From an uncultured Acidimicrobium sp. (GTDB lineage Bacteria > Actinomycetota > Acidimicrobiia > Acidimicrobiales > Ilumatobacteraceae): a stretch of DNA of 6,635 nt. Below are positions 1-5,918 of this stretch, in pieces. A program made the position numbers and the translations under genes. The stretch covers positions 1-6,635 of the forward strand of contig CAINTF010000302.1 of NCBI GenBank assembly GCA_903853285.1, written 5' to 3'. The first letter of the stretch is position 1, and each line of letters begins with the position of its first letter. The notes below the pieces were generated by a model, which was given only the letters and a program-made list of their open reading frames with translations, made no database searches and was not told the origin of the DNA.

Positions 1-806
1 AAAAGACCGACACCAAATACACATTGCTCGACCTTGGCCGCGTAGAAGCGCTATTGCCACAAGCCGAGCAGGTGCAGGGCGAAGTGCGCGAGCCAAATGC
101 ACGACTCAAGGCATACATCGTCGAAGTTCGCAAGACTCCAAAGGGTCCACAGATTGTCGTAAGCCGTACGCACCCTGGTCTCATCAAGCGTTTGTTCGAG
201 CTTGAAGTGCCAGAAATTGCAGACGGTGTTGTTGAAATCAAGGCTTGCTCACGCGAACCAGGACAACGCACCAAGATTGCTGTCTGGTCAAATGATCACA
301 ACGTCGACCCAGTAGGCGCCTGTGTTGGTGCTCGTGGTGGTCGCGTACGTATGGTCGTTACCGAGTTGCGTGGAGAAAAAGTCGACATCATTCCGTTCAG
401 CGAAGACGTGCGCGACTTCATTGCCAAAGCAATGTCGCCAGCGAAAGTCACCGATGTTCGTTTGAGCAGCGACGGCACACAAGCCGATGTCATCGTTCCG
501 GACTTCCAACTTTCGTTGGCAATCGGAAAGATGGGCGTGAACGCCAACCTTGCAGCACGACTTACTGGTGTGCGTCTCGACATTAAGAGCGAGACTCAAG
601 CCGCTGACGAAACTTCTGGCTACACAGCAGTGGTAACTGAAGATGCACCTGCAGCCGACTACGCCGAAGGCGAATGGGTCACTAATGCAGAGACCGGTGC
701 AATGGAATGGCATGCAGCAGATGGTTCTGTTGTGAGCCAAGAACAATGGGCCGAAAATACCGGTGGTTCAATTTCTGACGCTGCAACAAATGGTGAGGGG
801 AAATAA
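1..806 (+). CDS. nusA: Transcription termination/antitermination factor NusA, C-terminal part (5' end outside window)
   Basis: NusA binds RNA polymerase and nascent RNA and modulates pausing, termination and antitermination. The first complete codon is at base 3; the reading frame is open to the left edge, so the N-terminal polymerase-binding domain and most of S1 are missing. Visible in order: the end of the S1 domain (LDLGRVEALLP and the conserved VSRTHPGLIKRLFELEVPE block), KH1 with its GARG loop at bases 327-338 followed by ELRGEKVDII, and KH2 with the GKMG loop at 525-536 followed by NLAARLTGVRLDI. From about base 591 a lineage-specific acidic tail of about 70 residues follows, with three tryptophans (bases 675, 705 and 747). 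The usual KH2 signature GKEGQNARLAARLTG reads GKMGVNANLAARLTG here. The TAA stop is 3 bases before infB, so the two are surely co-transcribed. Identity is very secure from the S1-KH1-KH2 order and the neighbour. Confidence 0.98.
   Translation, partial: KTDTKYTLLDLGRVEALLPQAEQVQGEVREPNARLKAYIVEVRKTPKGPQIVVSRTHPGLIKRLFELEVPEIADGVVEIKACSREPGQRTKIAVWSNDHNVDPVGACVGARGGRVRMVVTELRGEKVDIIPFSEDVRDFIAKAMSPAKVTDVRLSSDGTQADVIVPDFQLSLAIGKMGVNANLAARLTGVRLDIKSETQAADETSGYTAVVTEDAPAADYAEGEWVTNAETGAMEWHAADGSVVSQEQWAENTGGSISDAATNGEGK
795..800 (+). promoter_or_regulatory. Ribosome binding site of infB inside the nusA 3' end
   Basis: A GAGGGG purine run ends 9 bases before the TTG at 810 and lies in the last codons of nusA. 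It supports the TTG as the true infB start and suggests translational coupling, because ribosomes finishing nusA pass directly over the infB start region. Confidence 0.7.
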
Positions 807-809
807 CAC

Positions 810-3746
810 TTGGCCAAGATCTTGCGCGTTCATGAGCTTGCTAAAGAGCTCGGCATGTCCAATCAAGAGACCCTTGATTTGTGCGGCAAGATGGGCATCG
901 GTGTAAAAACACAATCCTCAACGATTATTGAGCAACAGGCCGATCGTGTGCGTACAAAAGCACAGCGCGAAGGTCTTGTGCGAGACGTACAGCCCGAAGA
1001 ACCAAAGCCAGTTAAAAAGGCTGTGAAGAAGGCTGCTGCAAAAAAATCTGAAGATGGAACCGAAGATAAGGCGCCAGTAAAAAAAGCCGCAGCTAAAAAG
1101 GCTGTTGCGAAAAAAGCCGTCGCAAAGAAAGCTGTTGCGAAGAAGACAGTTGCTGACACAGACTCATCTGATGCGAGAGAGACAACATCAACAACTCCAA
1201 CTGCAGAGGTGGTTGACGCACCAAAAGCTCCAGTTGCGCATGCTCCAGTAATTTCATCTGCACGCCCAATCCAGTCAACTGCGCCAACTGCACGCGTAGT
1301 AGCTACGCCACAACCTGCTCCCGCACCAACAGCAACGCCTGCACCAGTTGATGCAGCACCTGTTGCGCCTGTGGCCGCAACAGAACCAGCTCCAGTTTCG
1401 CAACCAGCTCCAACTGCGCCGAGCGCACCAGTTGCGCGCACTGCACCAAGTGGTCGTCCAATTCCTCCGCCGCCAGGCAGTAGTCGTCCAATTCCGCCTC
1501 CGCCAGGTGGCGCACGTCGTCCAGGAGACAGCGGTCCACGTCCTCCACTCACTCGTCCAATCGGTCCTTCAACGGGCCGACCAGGTGGTGGCGCAGGTGC
1601 ACGTACAGGTCGTCTGTCTGGCACTGCGCTTGGTCGTGGTCCAGTCGGAACTGGTGGACCAATGCGTCCTTCTGCTCCAGGTGGCGCACGTCCGGGTGCT
1701 CCAAGTGCTCGTCCAGGTGGCCCAGGCGGTCGCCCTCCATTTGGTGGTGGTGCTCGTCCAGGCGGTCCAGGCGCTGGCGCAGGTGCTCGTCCGGGTGGTC
1801 CAGGTGCCGGTGGTCCTGGTCGTCCAGGTGGCGGTCGCCCTGGTGGTCCAGGTGGTGGACAACGCCGTGCTCCTAAAAAGAAATCTCGTGCTCGTCGTCG
1901 TCAAGACTTCGACGAAATGTTGCCGCAAACTCCAACGAGTTACACAGCAAGCCATGCAGCAGTTCCTGAGGGCATCATCATTATTGAGCGTGGCTCGTCT
2001 GCGCAAGAGTTTGCTCCAAAATTAAATCGCACGTCTGCCGACGTAGTTCGTTTCTTGCTCGAGCATGGTGAAATGGTTACTGCAACCATGACACTTGCCG
2101 ATGAGCAGATGGAATTGTTTGCACTCGAAGTGAGCGCTGAAATCTTGCTCGTTGATCCAGGTCAACAAGAAGAGATGGAACTGCAAGCCATGTTCGATGA
2201 CTCCGATGATGACGATGAGGCTTTGCAACAGCCGCGTTCGCCGATCATCACGGTGATGGGTCACGTTGACCACGGTAAAACGACGTTGCTCGACCGTATT
2301 CGTTCAACAAGTGTGGTCAGTGGCGAAGCTGGTGGCATCACACAACACATCGGTGCATACCAAGTTGTCAAAGAGGGTAAGTCGATCACATTTATTGACA
2401 CACCAGGTCACGCTGCATTTACCAAGATGCGCGCACGTGGTGCTCAAGTAACTGACATCGTTGTGCTGATGGTTGCCGCCGACGACGGTGTCATGCCACA
2501 AACAGTTGAAGCAATTAGTCATGCTCGCGCCGCAGAGGTTCCAATTGTTGTTGCGATCAACAAGATCGACAAAGACAACGCAGACGTTCAGCGTGTACTT
2601 GCACAACTTGCAGAAAATCAGCTCACTCCAGAAGCATGGGGAGGAGAGACCATCGTTGTTGAAATGGCAGCGCAAAGCGGTCTCGGTGTTGATGACTTGC
2701 TTGAGCAATTGAGTGTGTTGGCAGAAATCGAAGAATTCACTGCGAACCCAACAGGTCGCGCAAAAGGCATCGTGCTTGAAGCGCAACTCGATATTGGTCG
2801 TGGCCCAGTTGCCACTGTTCTTGTAGATAAGGGCACGCTCAAAGTTGGCGATCCAATCGTTGCTGGTGCTGCATGGGGCAAAGTGCGCGCTCTGATCAAC
2901 GATCGTGGCGAGCAAATCAAAGAAGCCGGCCCATCGACACCTGTTCAGGTTCTTGGTCTGAGCGCTGTACCAAATGCCGGCGACGAATTCCGCTCTGCGC
3001 CAAACGAAAAGACAGCCAAAACAGTCGCCGAAGCCCGCGAACAGCGATATCGCACGCTTAATCAGCGCGGTGATGCTCGTGTGCAACGTGGAGTCAAGTT
3101 GGAAGACATCTTCTCCCAGATTCAGGCAGGCGAAGTTGCAACGCTCAACGTCATTATCAAGTCTGACGTGCATGGCTCGTTGGAAGCAGTAACCGAGAGC
3201 TTGCGCAAACTCGAGCGTGACGACGTGCGTGCAGCATTTGTGCACCGCGCTGTTGGTGCAATCACCGAAAACGACATCGCACTTGCCGCAGCGACTAACG
3301 CAACATTGATTGGTTTCAATGTGCGACCAGATCGCAAAGTGCGCGACATGGCCGCCGCAGAAGGCGTCGAGATCCGCACATATGAAATCATCTACAAACT
3401 GATCGAAGACATCGAAAAGGCCATGAAGGGCATGCTTGCCCCAGAATTTGAAGAAGTGGTCACTGGCGAAGCCGAAGTACGCGAAATCTTCCGCGCACCA
3501 AAGGTTGGAGCAATTGCAGGCTGCTCGGTTCGCATGGGAGTTGTTACTCGTGGCTCCAAAGTTCGCTTCCTGCGCGACGGCACAATCATTTGGAAGGGTG
3601 CGATCAACTCATTGCGTCGCTTCAAAGACGATGTGCGCGAGGTTCGTGAAGGTTTCGAGTGTGGTATCAGCCTCACCGACTTCCAGGACCTCAAAGAGGG
3701 CGACATCATCGAAACATTCGAGCTGCGCCAAATCGCGCGCGACTAG
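810..3746 (+). CDS. infB: Translation initiation factor IF-2
   Basis: IF2 is the GTPase that brings initiator fMet-tRNA to the 30S subunit and promotes 50S joining. The product is 978 residues, long like other actinobacterial IF2 and longer than the 890 of E. coli. The TTG start is chosen because the IF2_N fold begins at once ([13 protein letters not shown]) and a purine-rich site lies upstream; the next in-frame ATG would cut into this domain. Layout: IF2_N 1-52; KKAVA repeats about 91-115; Pro/Ala linker about 130-235; Gly/Arg/Pro linker about 235-350; basic KKKSRARRR; second IF2_N about 385-450; an acidic spacer (DDSDDDDE). The G domain has G1 GHVDHGKTT 484-492, G2 [10 protein letters not shown] from 508, G3 DTPGH 530-534 and G4 NKID 584-587. 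The G5 position reads AAQSGLG (from about 620) where SAK is usual. The EF-Tu-like barrel, C1 ([10 protein letters not shown] from 785) and the fMet-tRNA-binding C2 (from about 886) follow. The gene is intact. Neither ylxR before it nor rbfA after it is present. Confidence 0.99.
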   Translation: MAKILRVHELAKELGMSNQETLDLCGKMGIGVKTQSSTIIEQQADRVRTKAQREGLVRDVQPEEPKPVKKAVKKAAAKKSEDGTEDKAPVKKAAAKKAVAKKAVAKKAVAKKTVADTDSSDARETTSTTPTAEVVDAPKAPVAHAPVISSARPIQSTAPTARVVATPQPAPAPTATPAPVDAAPVAPVAATEPAPVSQPAPTAPSAPVARTAPSGRPIPPPPGSSRPIPPPPGGARRPGDSGPRPPLTRPIGPSTGRPGGGAGARTGRLSGTALGRGPVGTGGPMRPSAPGGARPGAPSARPGGPGGRPPFGGGARPGGPGAGAGARPGGPGAGGPGRPGGGRPGGPGGGQRRAPKKKSRARRRQDFDEMLPQTPTSYTASHAAVPEGIIIIERGSSAQEFAPKLNRTSADVVRFLLEHGEMVTATMTLADEQMELFALEVSAEILLVDPGQQEEMELQAMFDDSDDDDEALQQPRSPIITVMGHVDHGKTTLLDRIRSTSVVSGEAGGITQHIGAYQVVKEGKSITFIDTPGHAAFTKMRARGAQVTDIVVLMVAADDGVMPQTVEAISHARAAEVPIVVAINKIDKDNADVQRVLAQLAENQLTPEAWGGETIVVEMAAQSGLGVDDLLEQLSVLAEIEEFTANPTGRAKGIVLEAQLDIGRGPVATVLVDKGTLKVGDPIVAGAAWGKVRALINDRGEQIKEAGPSTPVQVLGLSAVPNAGDEFRSAPNEKTAKTVAEAREQRYRTLNQRGDARVQRGVKLEDIFSQIQAGEVATLNVIIKSDVHGSLEAVTESLRKLERDDVRAAFVHRAVGAITENDIALAAATNATLIGFNVRPDRKVRDMAAAEGVEIRTYEIIYKLIEDIEKAMKGMLAPEFEEVVTGEAEVREIFRAPKVGAIAGCSVRMGVVTRGSKVRFLRDGTIIWKGAINSLRRFKDDVREVREGFECGISLTDFQDLKEGDIIETFELRQIARD
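1080..1154 (+). repeat. 15-base tandem repeat coding KKAVA units in IF2
   Basis: Five consecutive 15-base units code [20 protein letters not shown] and KKTVA (residues 91-115). Units differ mainly at synonymous positions, for example GCT/GCC and AAA/AAG, so protein-level selection rather than fresh duplication maintains them. The segment forms a strongly basic Lys/Ala stretch in the disordered N-terminal linker, resembling the basic Lys/Ala tails of some actinobacterial nucleic-acid-binding proteins. Confidence 0.85.
1452..1511 (+). repeat. 30-base direct repeat coding RPIPPPPG in IF2
   Basis: Two adjacent 30-base units encode [10 protein letters not shown] and [10 protein letters not shown] (residues 215-234). 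They open the Gly/Arg/Pro-rich half of the linker. The copies differ at several third positions. A polyproline run of this kind is a potential ribosome stalling site that would need EF-P; that is an inference from known polyproline behaviour. Confidence 0.75.
1680..1859 (+). repeat. Degenerate RPGGPG-type repeat region in IF2
   Basis: Residues 291-350 of IF2 are almost entirely Gly, Pro, Ala and Arg, with irregular repeats of GGARPG, RPGGPG and GRPGG. The DNA shows recurring CGTCCAGGTGG-like strings. The segment should be disordered and cationic, and it links the N-terminal IF2_N domain to the conserved core. Irregular spacing suggests slippage-driven length variation. Confidence 0.75.
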
Positions 3747-3757
3747 TCTTGTCGGTT

Positions 3758-4393
3758 ATGGCCGATATCAATTTTCATTTCGATCCAATTTGCCCATGGG
3801 CGTGGATCACCAGCAGGTGGGTAACCGAAGTTCAACAGCTGCGTAACTACGACGTCTCGTGGAAGTTTATTTCACTCAAGATGATCAATGAGAGCACCGA
3901 CTATTCGAAGATGTCTCCTGGCCATCTCGAAGGACATGTATTTGGTCTGGAAGTATTGCGCATTGCAAGTGCAGCTCGCACCGCTGAAGGCAATCCTGGT
4001 GTTGCAAGCGTGTACACCGCATTTGGCACTGCAGTACACACCAATCATCGACGCGAAGAGGCAATGAAGGACTCCCAAGCGTTTTATCTCAAGGTTCTGA
4101 CCGAAGCTGGTTTGCCAAGCAAGTGGGCCGAATCAAGCACTGACTCTGCGCATGACGAAGTCATCAGATTTGAATCGCAAGCCGCTCTTGAGCGCACTGG
4201 CAAAGATGTTGGTACACCAATCATCACATTCAACCCACAAACGGATCGTGAAGCGAGTCTCTTCGGCCCAGTGATTTCAAAAATTCCGCGCGGAGATGAA
4301 GCAGTTCGACTCTGGGACGCAGTGCAAGTAATTGCGGAATCGGGTGTGTCGGAGATCAAGCGCACACTTCGCGCCCGACCCCAGTACGACTAA
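3758..4393 (+). CDS. DsbA-family thioredoxin-fold protein, Rv2466c-like (mycothiol-dependent nitroreductase family)
   Basis: The 211-residue product resembles Mycobacterium tuberculosis Rv2466c nearly end to end. Rv2466c is a cytoplasmic mycothiol-dependent oxidoreductase that reduces certain nitro compounds and is linked to oxidative stress. Visible motifs: FDPICPWAWITSRW at residues 8-21 (active-site helix), GTP at 152-154 supplying the cis-proline loop, FGPVISKIPRGDEA at 169-182, and the C-terminal EIKRT. The active site is CPWA (12-15), where Rv2466c has CPWC, so the resolving cysteine is missing; a monothiol mechanism with mycothiol is the likely consequence. No signal peptide is seen. 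The ATG is chosen because the fold starts right after it; an in-frame TTG 9 bases upstream is possible and neither has a good ribosome binding site. It starts 11 bases after infB and probably shares its transcript. The actual substrate is unknown. Confidence 0.92.
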   Translation: MADINFHFDPICPWAWITSRWVTEVQQLRNYDVSWKFISLKMINESTDYSKMSPGHLEGHVFGLEVLRIASAARTAEGNPGVASVYTAFGTAVHTNHRREEAMKDSQAFYLKVLTEAGLPSKWAESSTDSAHDEVIRFESQAALERTGKDVGTPIITFNPQTDREASLFGPVISKIPRGDEAVRLWDAVQVIAESGVSEIKRTLRARPQYD

Positions 4394-4423
4394 TTGCAGT
4401 TATAGCGAAGACGGCACGATAAA
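4394..4423 (+). promoter_or_regulatory. Possible weak promoter for the deacetylase gene
   Basis: In the 53-base gap before the deacetylase, TTGCAG (4394-4399) and GATAAA (4418-4423) lie 18 bases apart and could act as -35 and -10 elements. Both match the sigma-70-type consensus only partly, so this may be chance; read-through from infB is the alternative. Confidence 0.2.
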
Positions 4424-4430
4424 ACTTACG

Positions 4431-4436
4431 AGGAGA
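4431..4436 (+). promoter_or_regulatory. Strong ribosome binding site of the deacetylase gene
   Basis: AGGAGA lies 10 bases before the ATG at 4447 and fixes this start. It is clearly stronger than the site before the preceding nitroreductase-like gene, which suggests the deacetylase is translated independently of its upstream neighbour. Confidence 0.8.
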
Positions 4437-4446
4437 ATACGCAGTC

Positions 4447-5493
4447 ATGAAAGTTGTTTACACGCCAGCACATATGGGTCACAACCCACACGCGGAAATT
4501 GCTGCATCGCGTTCCGCTTCGCCATTTGAACACATTGGTCGCGCTGAAGCGATCAAGGAAACCTTAATCAACGATTCGAGCATGGAGTTTTTGTCGCCAA
4601 CTGAGTGGGGCACAGAGCCGATTGATGCAGTACACACGCCAGGATTGAATAAGTTTTTGATGACAGCGTGGGCTGATTATCAACGCGAGATGCGTCCAAG
4701 TCATGAAGTCGTTCCGGATTTCTTTTATCGACCGTCGTTACGCGAAGCAATGAGTCAAATAGAAGAGCCCGCAGCGGTTAACGCTCGACTCGGCTGGTGG
4801 TGTTTCGAGACGACGACTCCGCTCACCGAAGGCACATATACAGCAGCTCGTGCCGCAGTTGATACGGCGCTCACTGCAACAAAGCTTGTTCTCGACGGCG
4901 AGTCGTATGCCTATGGTCTGTGCAGGCCTCCAGGCCATCACGCCACCACCGATCTGTATGGCGGTTATTGCTTTTTCAACAATGCGGCCATTGCAGCCCA
5001 CCACGTAGCTACTACGACTGGTACGAAGGTCACGGTGCTGGATGTGGACTATCACCATGGCAACGGCACTCAAGAGATTTTCTACGAGCGTGACGATGTG
5101 CAGTATGTGTCGTTGCATGGCGACCCACAGCGTGCGTACCCGTACTTCACTGGCTTTAGCGATGAGCAGGGGTCGGGCAAAGGACGCGGATCTAATTTCA
5201 ATGTTCCACTTGCTGCTCGTACGGAAGATGATTTTTTCATCTCCGCACTCGATAAGGCATGTTCTGCAATCACCAAGTTTGGACCAAGCATGGTGATTGT
5301 TTCGCTTGGACTTGACACATTTTTCACCGATCCAATTAGCGACTTGTCGGTCACACAGGACGGTTTCAAGCGCAGTGGTGATTTAGTCCGTCAGATGGGT
5401 CTGCCGACGGTGGTTTTGCAAGAGGGTGGTTACGACGTAGATGCTTTGGGCAACAACGTGCAAGCTTGGCTGCACGGCCTCGCTGCTTCCTGA
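4447..5493 (+). CDS. Acetylpolyamine amidohydrolase / class II-like histone deacetylase family protein
   Basis: This 348-residue zinc hydrolase belongs to the arginase/deacetylase fold and is most like bacterial acetylpolyamine amidohydrolase (Mycoplana ramosa enzyme, 341 residues), which removes acetyl groups from acetylputrescine, acetylspermidine and similar amides. Key residues are all present: CRPPGHHA with general acid/base histidines 164-165, YGGYCFFNNAA at 171-181, zinc ligands Asp201 and His203 in DVDYHHGNGTQ, third ligand Asp290 in SLGLDTF, and transition-state Tyr329 in EGGYD. The stretch at about 80-110 corresponds to the loop that narrows the active site and builds the dimer in acetylpolyamine amidohydrolases, favouring small acetylated amines over protein substrates. 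A good ribosome binding site precedes the ATG and no signal peptide is visible, so it is cytoplasmic. Substrate remains inferred; a deacetylase for acetylated proteins or another small amide is possible. Confidence 0.93.
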   Translation: MKVVYTPAHMGHNPHAEIAASRSASPFEHIGRAEAIKETLINDSSMEFLSPTEWGTEPIDAVHTPGLNKFLMTAWADYQREMRPSHEVVPDFFYRPSLREAMSQIEEPAAVNARLGWWCFETTTPLTEGTYTAARAAVDTALTATKLVLDGESYAYGLCRPPGHHATTDLYGGYCFFNNAAIAAHHVATTTGTKVTVLDVDYHHGNGTQEIFYERDDVQYVSLHGDPQRAYPYFTGFSDEQGSGKGRGSNFNVPLAARTEDDFFISALDKACSAITKFGPSMVIVSLGLDTFFTDPISDLSVTQDGFKRSGDLVRQMGLPTVVLQEGGYDVDALGNNVQAWLHGLAAS

Positions 5494-5500
5494 CTATCGG

Positions 5501-5815
5501 CTAACTATAAATCTTCCCGAATATTGCGAACATAGCAATGTTCGCCGTGATCATTATCCCGGCATATTTCAGTCCGCTCGAATTTATCAATGTGATAATT
5601 TCGGATTTGAAGGTATCGAATCGTGCGTCCATCTTGTCAAAGCGTGCGTCGATTTTGTCGAAGCGTCGTTCAAGTTTGCCGAACTGTGAATCCATTCGGA
5701 TTGCAAAATTGCGTAGGTCGCCCCGAGTAGAAGGTTCCTTCCAATCCGAAATGAGATCTGCTGTCACCAGCTGTTCTATCTCGTCGTGGGCTCTTTCGTT
5801 CTCTTCTTTTTCCAT
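5501..5815 (-). CDS. Small coiled-coil protein with C-terminal membrane anchor, function unknown
   Basis: The 104-residue product is not a family I can name with confidence. Residues 1-40 are charged and acidic at the start (MEKEENERAHDEIEQL). Residues 41-73 form a heptad coiled coil with units such as RFDKIDA and RFDKMDA. Residues about 83-100 are a single hydrophobic segment (YAGIMITANIAMFAIFG) followed by KIYS, so the protein is probably tail-anchored with the coiled coil in the cytoplasm. The start is set at 5815 because GGAG lies 5 bases upstream on this strand; an ATG at 5842 would add 9 residues but has a poorer site. The general plan recalls small coiled-coil plus single-helix proteins such as XhlA-like or DUF1640-like ones, but only as a resemblance. 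It is convergent with the deacetylase (7 bases between stops) and lies 103 bases downstream of the transporter gene. Confidence 0.75.
   Translation of the reverse strand: MEKEENERAHDEIEQLVTADLISDWKEPSTRGDLRNFAIRMDSQFGKLERRFDKIDARFDKMDARFDTFKSEIITLINSSGLKYAGIMITANIAMFAIFGKIYS
5526..5545. repeat. Perfect inverted repeat, 8-base arms and 4-base loop
   Basis: GCGAACAT, loop AGCA, ATGTTCGC form a perfect hairpin. It sits in the 3' end of the small membrane protein gene and 33 bases after the stop of the convergent deacetylase gene. No T-run follows on either strand, so it is not a standard intrinsic terminator, but it could fold in transcripts from either side. Confidence 0.6.
5610..5693 (-). repeat. 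21-base tandem repeat coding coiled-coil heptads
   Basis: Four successive 21-base units (5610-5630, 5631-5651, 5652-5672, 5673-5693) share the pattern of a TTGTCNAAGCGT-type core. Each encodes one heptad of the minus-strand protein (RFDKIDA-like). The middle two are the most alike and the outer two are decayed, which fits past in-frame duplication of one heptad. Confidence 0.75.
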
Positions 5816-5820
5816 GACTG

Positions 5821-5824
5821 CTCC
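5821..5824 (-). promoter_or_regulatory. Ribosome binding site deciding the start of the small membrane protein
   Basis: On the minus strand this reads GGAG, 5 bases before the ATG at 5815. The alternative in-frame ATGs at 5842 and 5950 have no comparable site, and the one at 5950 would overlap the transporter gene. Confidence 0.6.
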
Positions 5825-5882
5825 AAGCGTTGTTGAGTTCATGCCCGTATGTGTACGACGAACATGCCAATGTGCTGTGGAT

Positions 5883-5911
5883 TGTTTCACGAAGGTTGCT
5901 CTGGCTGTCAA
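5883..5911 (-). promoter_or_regulatory. Possible promoter before the small membrane protein gene
   Basis: In the 103-base gap after the transporter gene the minus strand has a perfect TTGACA (5906-5911). At the right distance (17 bases) it is followed only by GAAACA (5883-5888), a poor -10. Independent transcription is therefore possible but weakly supported. Confidence 0.2.
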
Positions 5912-5918
5912 GTACTGA

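Noticed and set aside
863..1624. A 253-codon minus-strand open frame opposite the IF2 linker
   Set aside because: Its composition (Gly/Ala/Thr/Phe repeats) is a mirror of the low-complexity Pro/Ala/Gly/Lys codons of the linker.
1348..2025. A 225-codon plus-strand frame overlapping infB, dominated by Gln, Val and Leu
   Set aside because: It is a frame-shifted reading of the GC-rich repeats in the IF2 linker, with no start signal of its own.
2304..3245. A 313-codon open frame on the minus strand inside infB
   Set aside because: It is antisense to the best conserved part of IF2 (G domain onward). It is rich in Cys, Phe and Asn, without recognisable motifs, and is explained by the sense gene rarely using codons that give stops on the other strand.
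3659..3757. Upstream extension of the nitroreductase-like frame into infB
   Set aside because: The extra residues lie inside the IF2 C-terminal coding region in another frame, and Rv2466c-type proteins begin just before the FDPxCPW motif.
5526..5545. The hairpin as an intrinsic terminator
   Set aside because: No run of T follows on either strand, so it lacks the second half of a Rho-independent terminator.
5538..5918. A 126-codon plus-strand frame opposite the small coiled-coil gene
   Set aside because: Its Ser/Arg-rich repeats are the reverse reading of the heptads. The minus-strand product has a coherent coiled coil plus membrane helix and a ribosome binding site.
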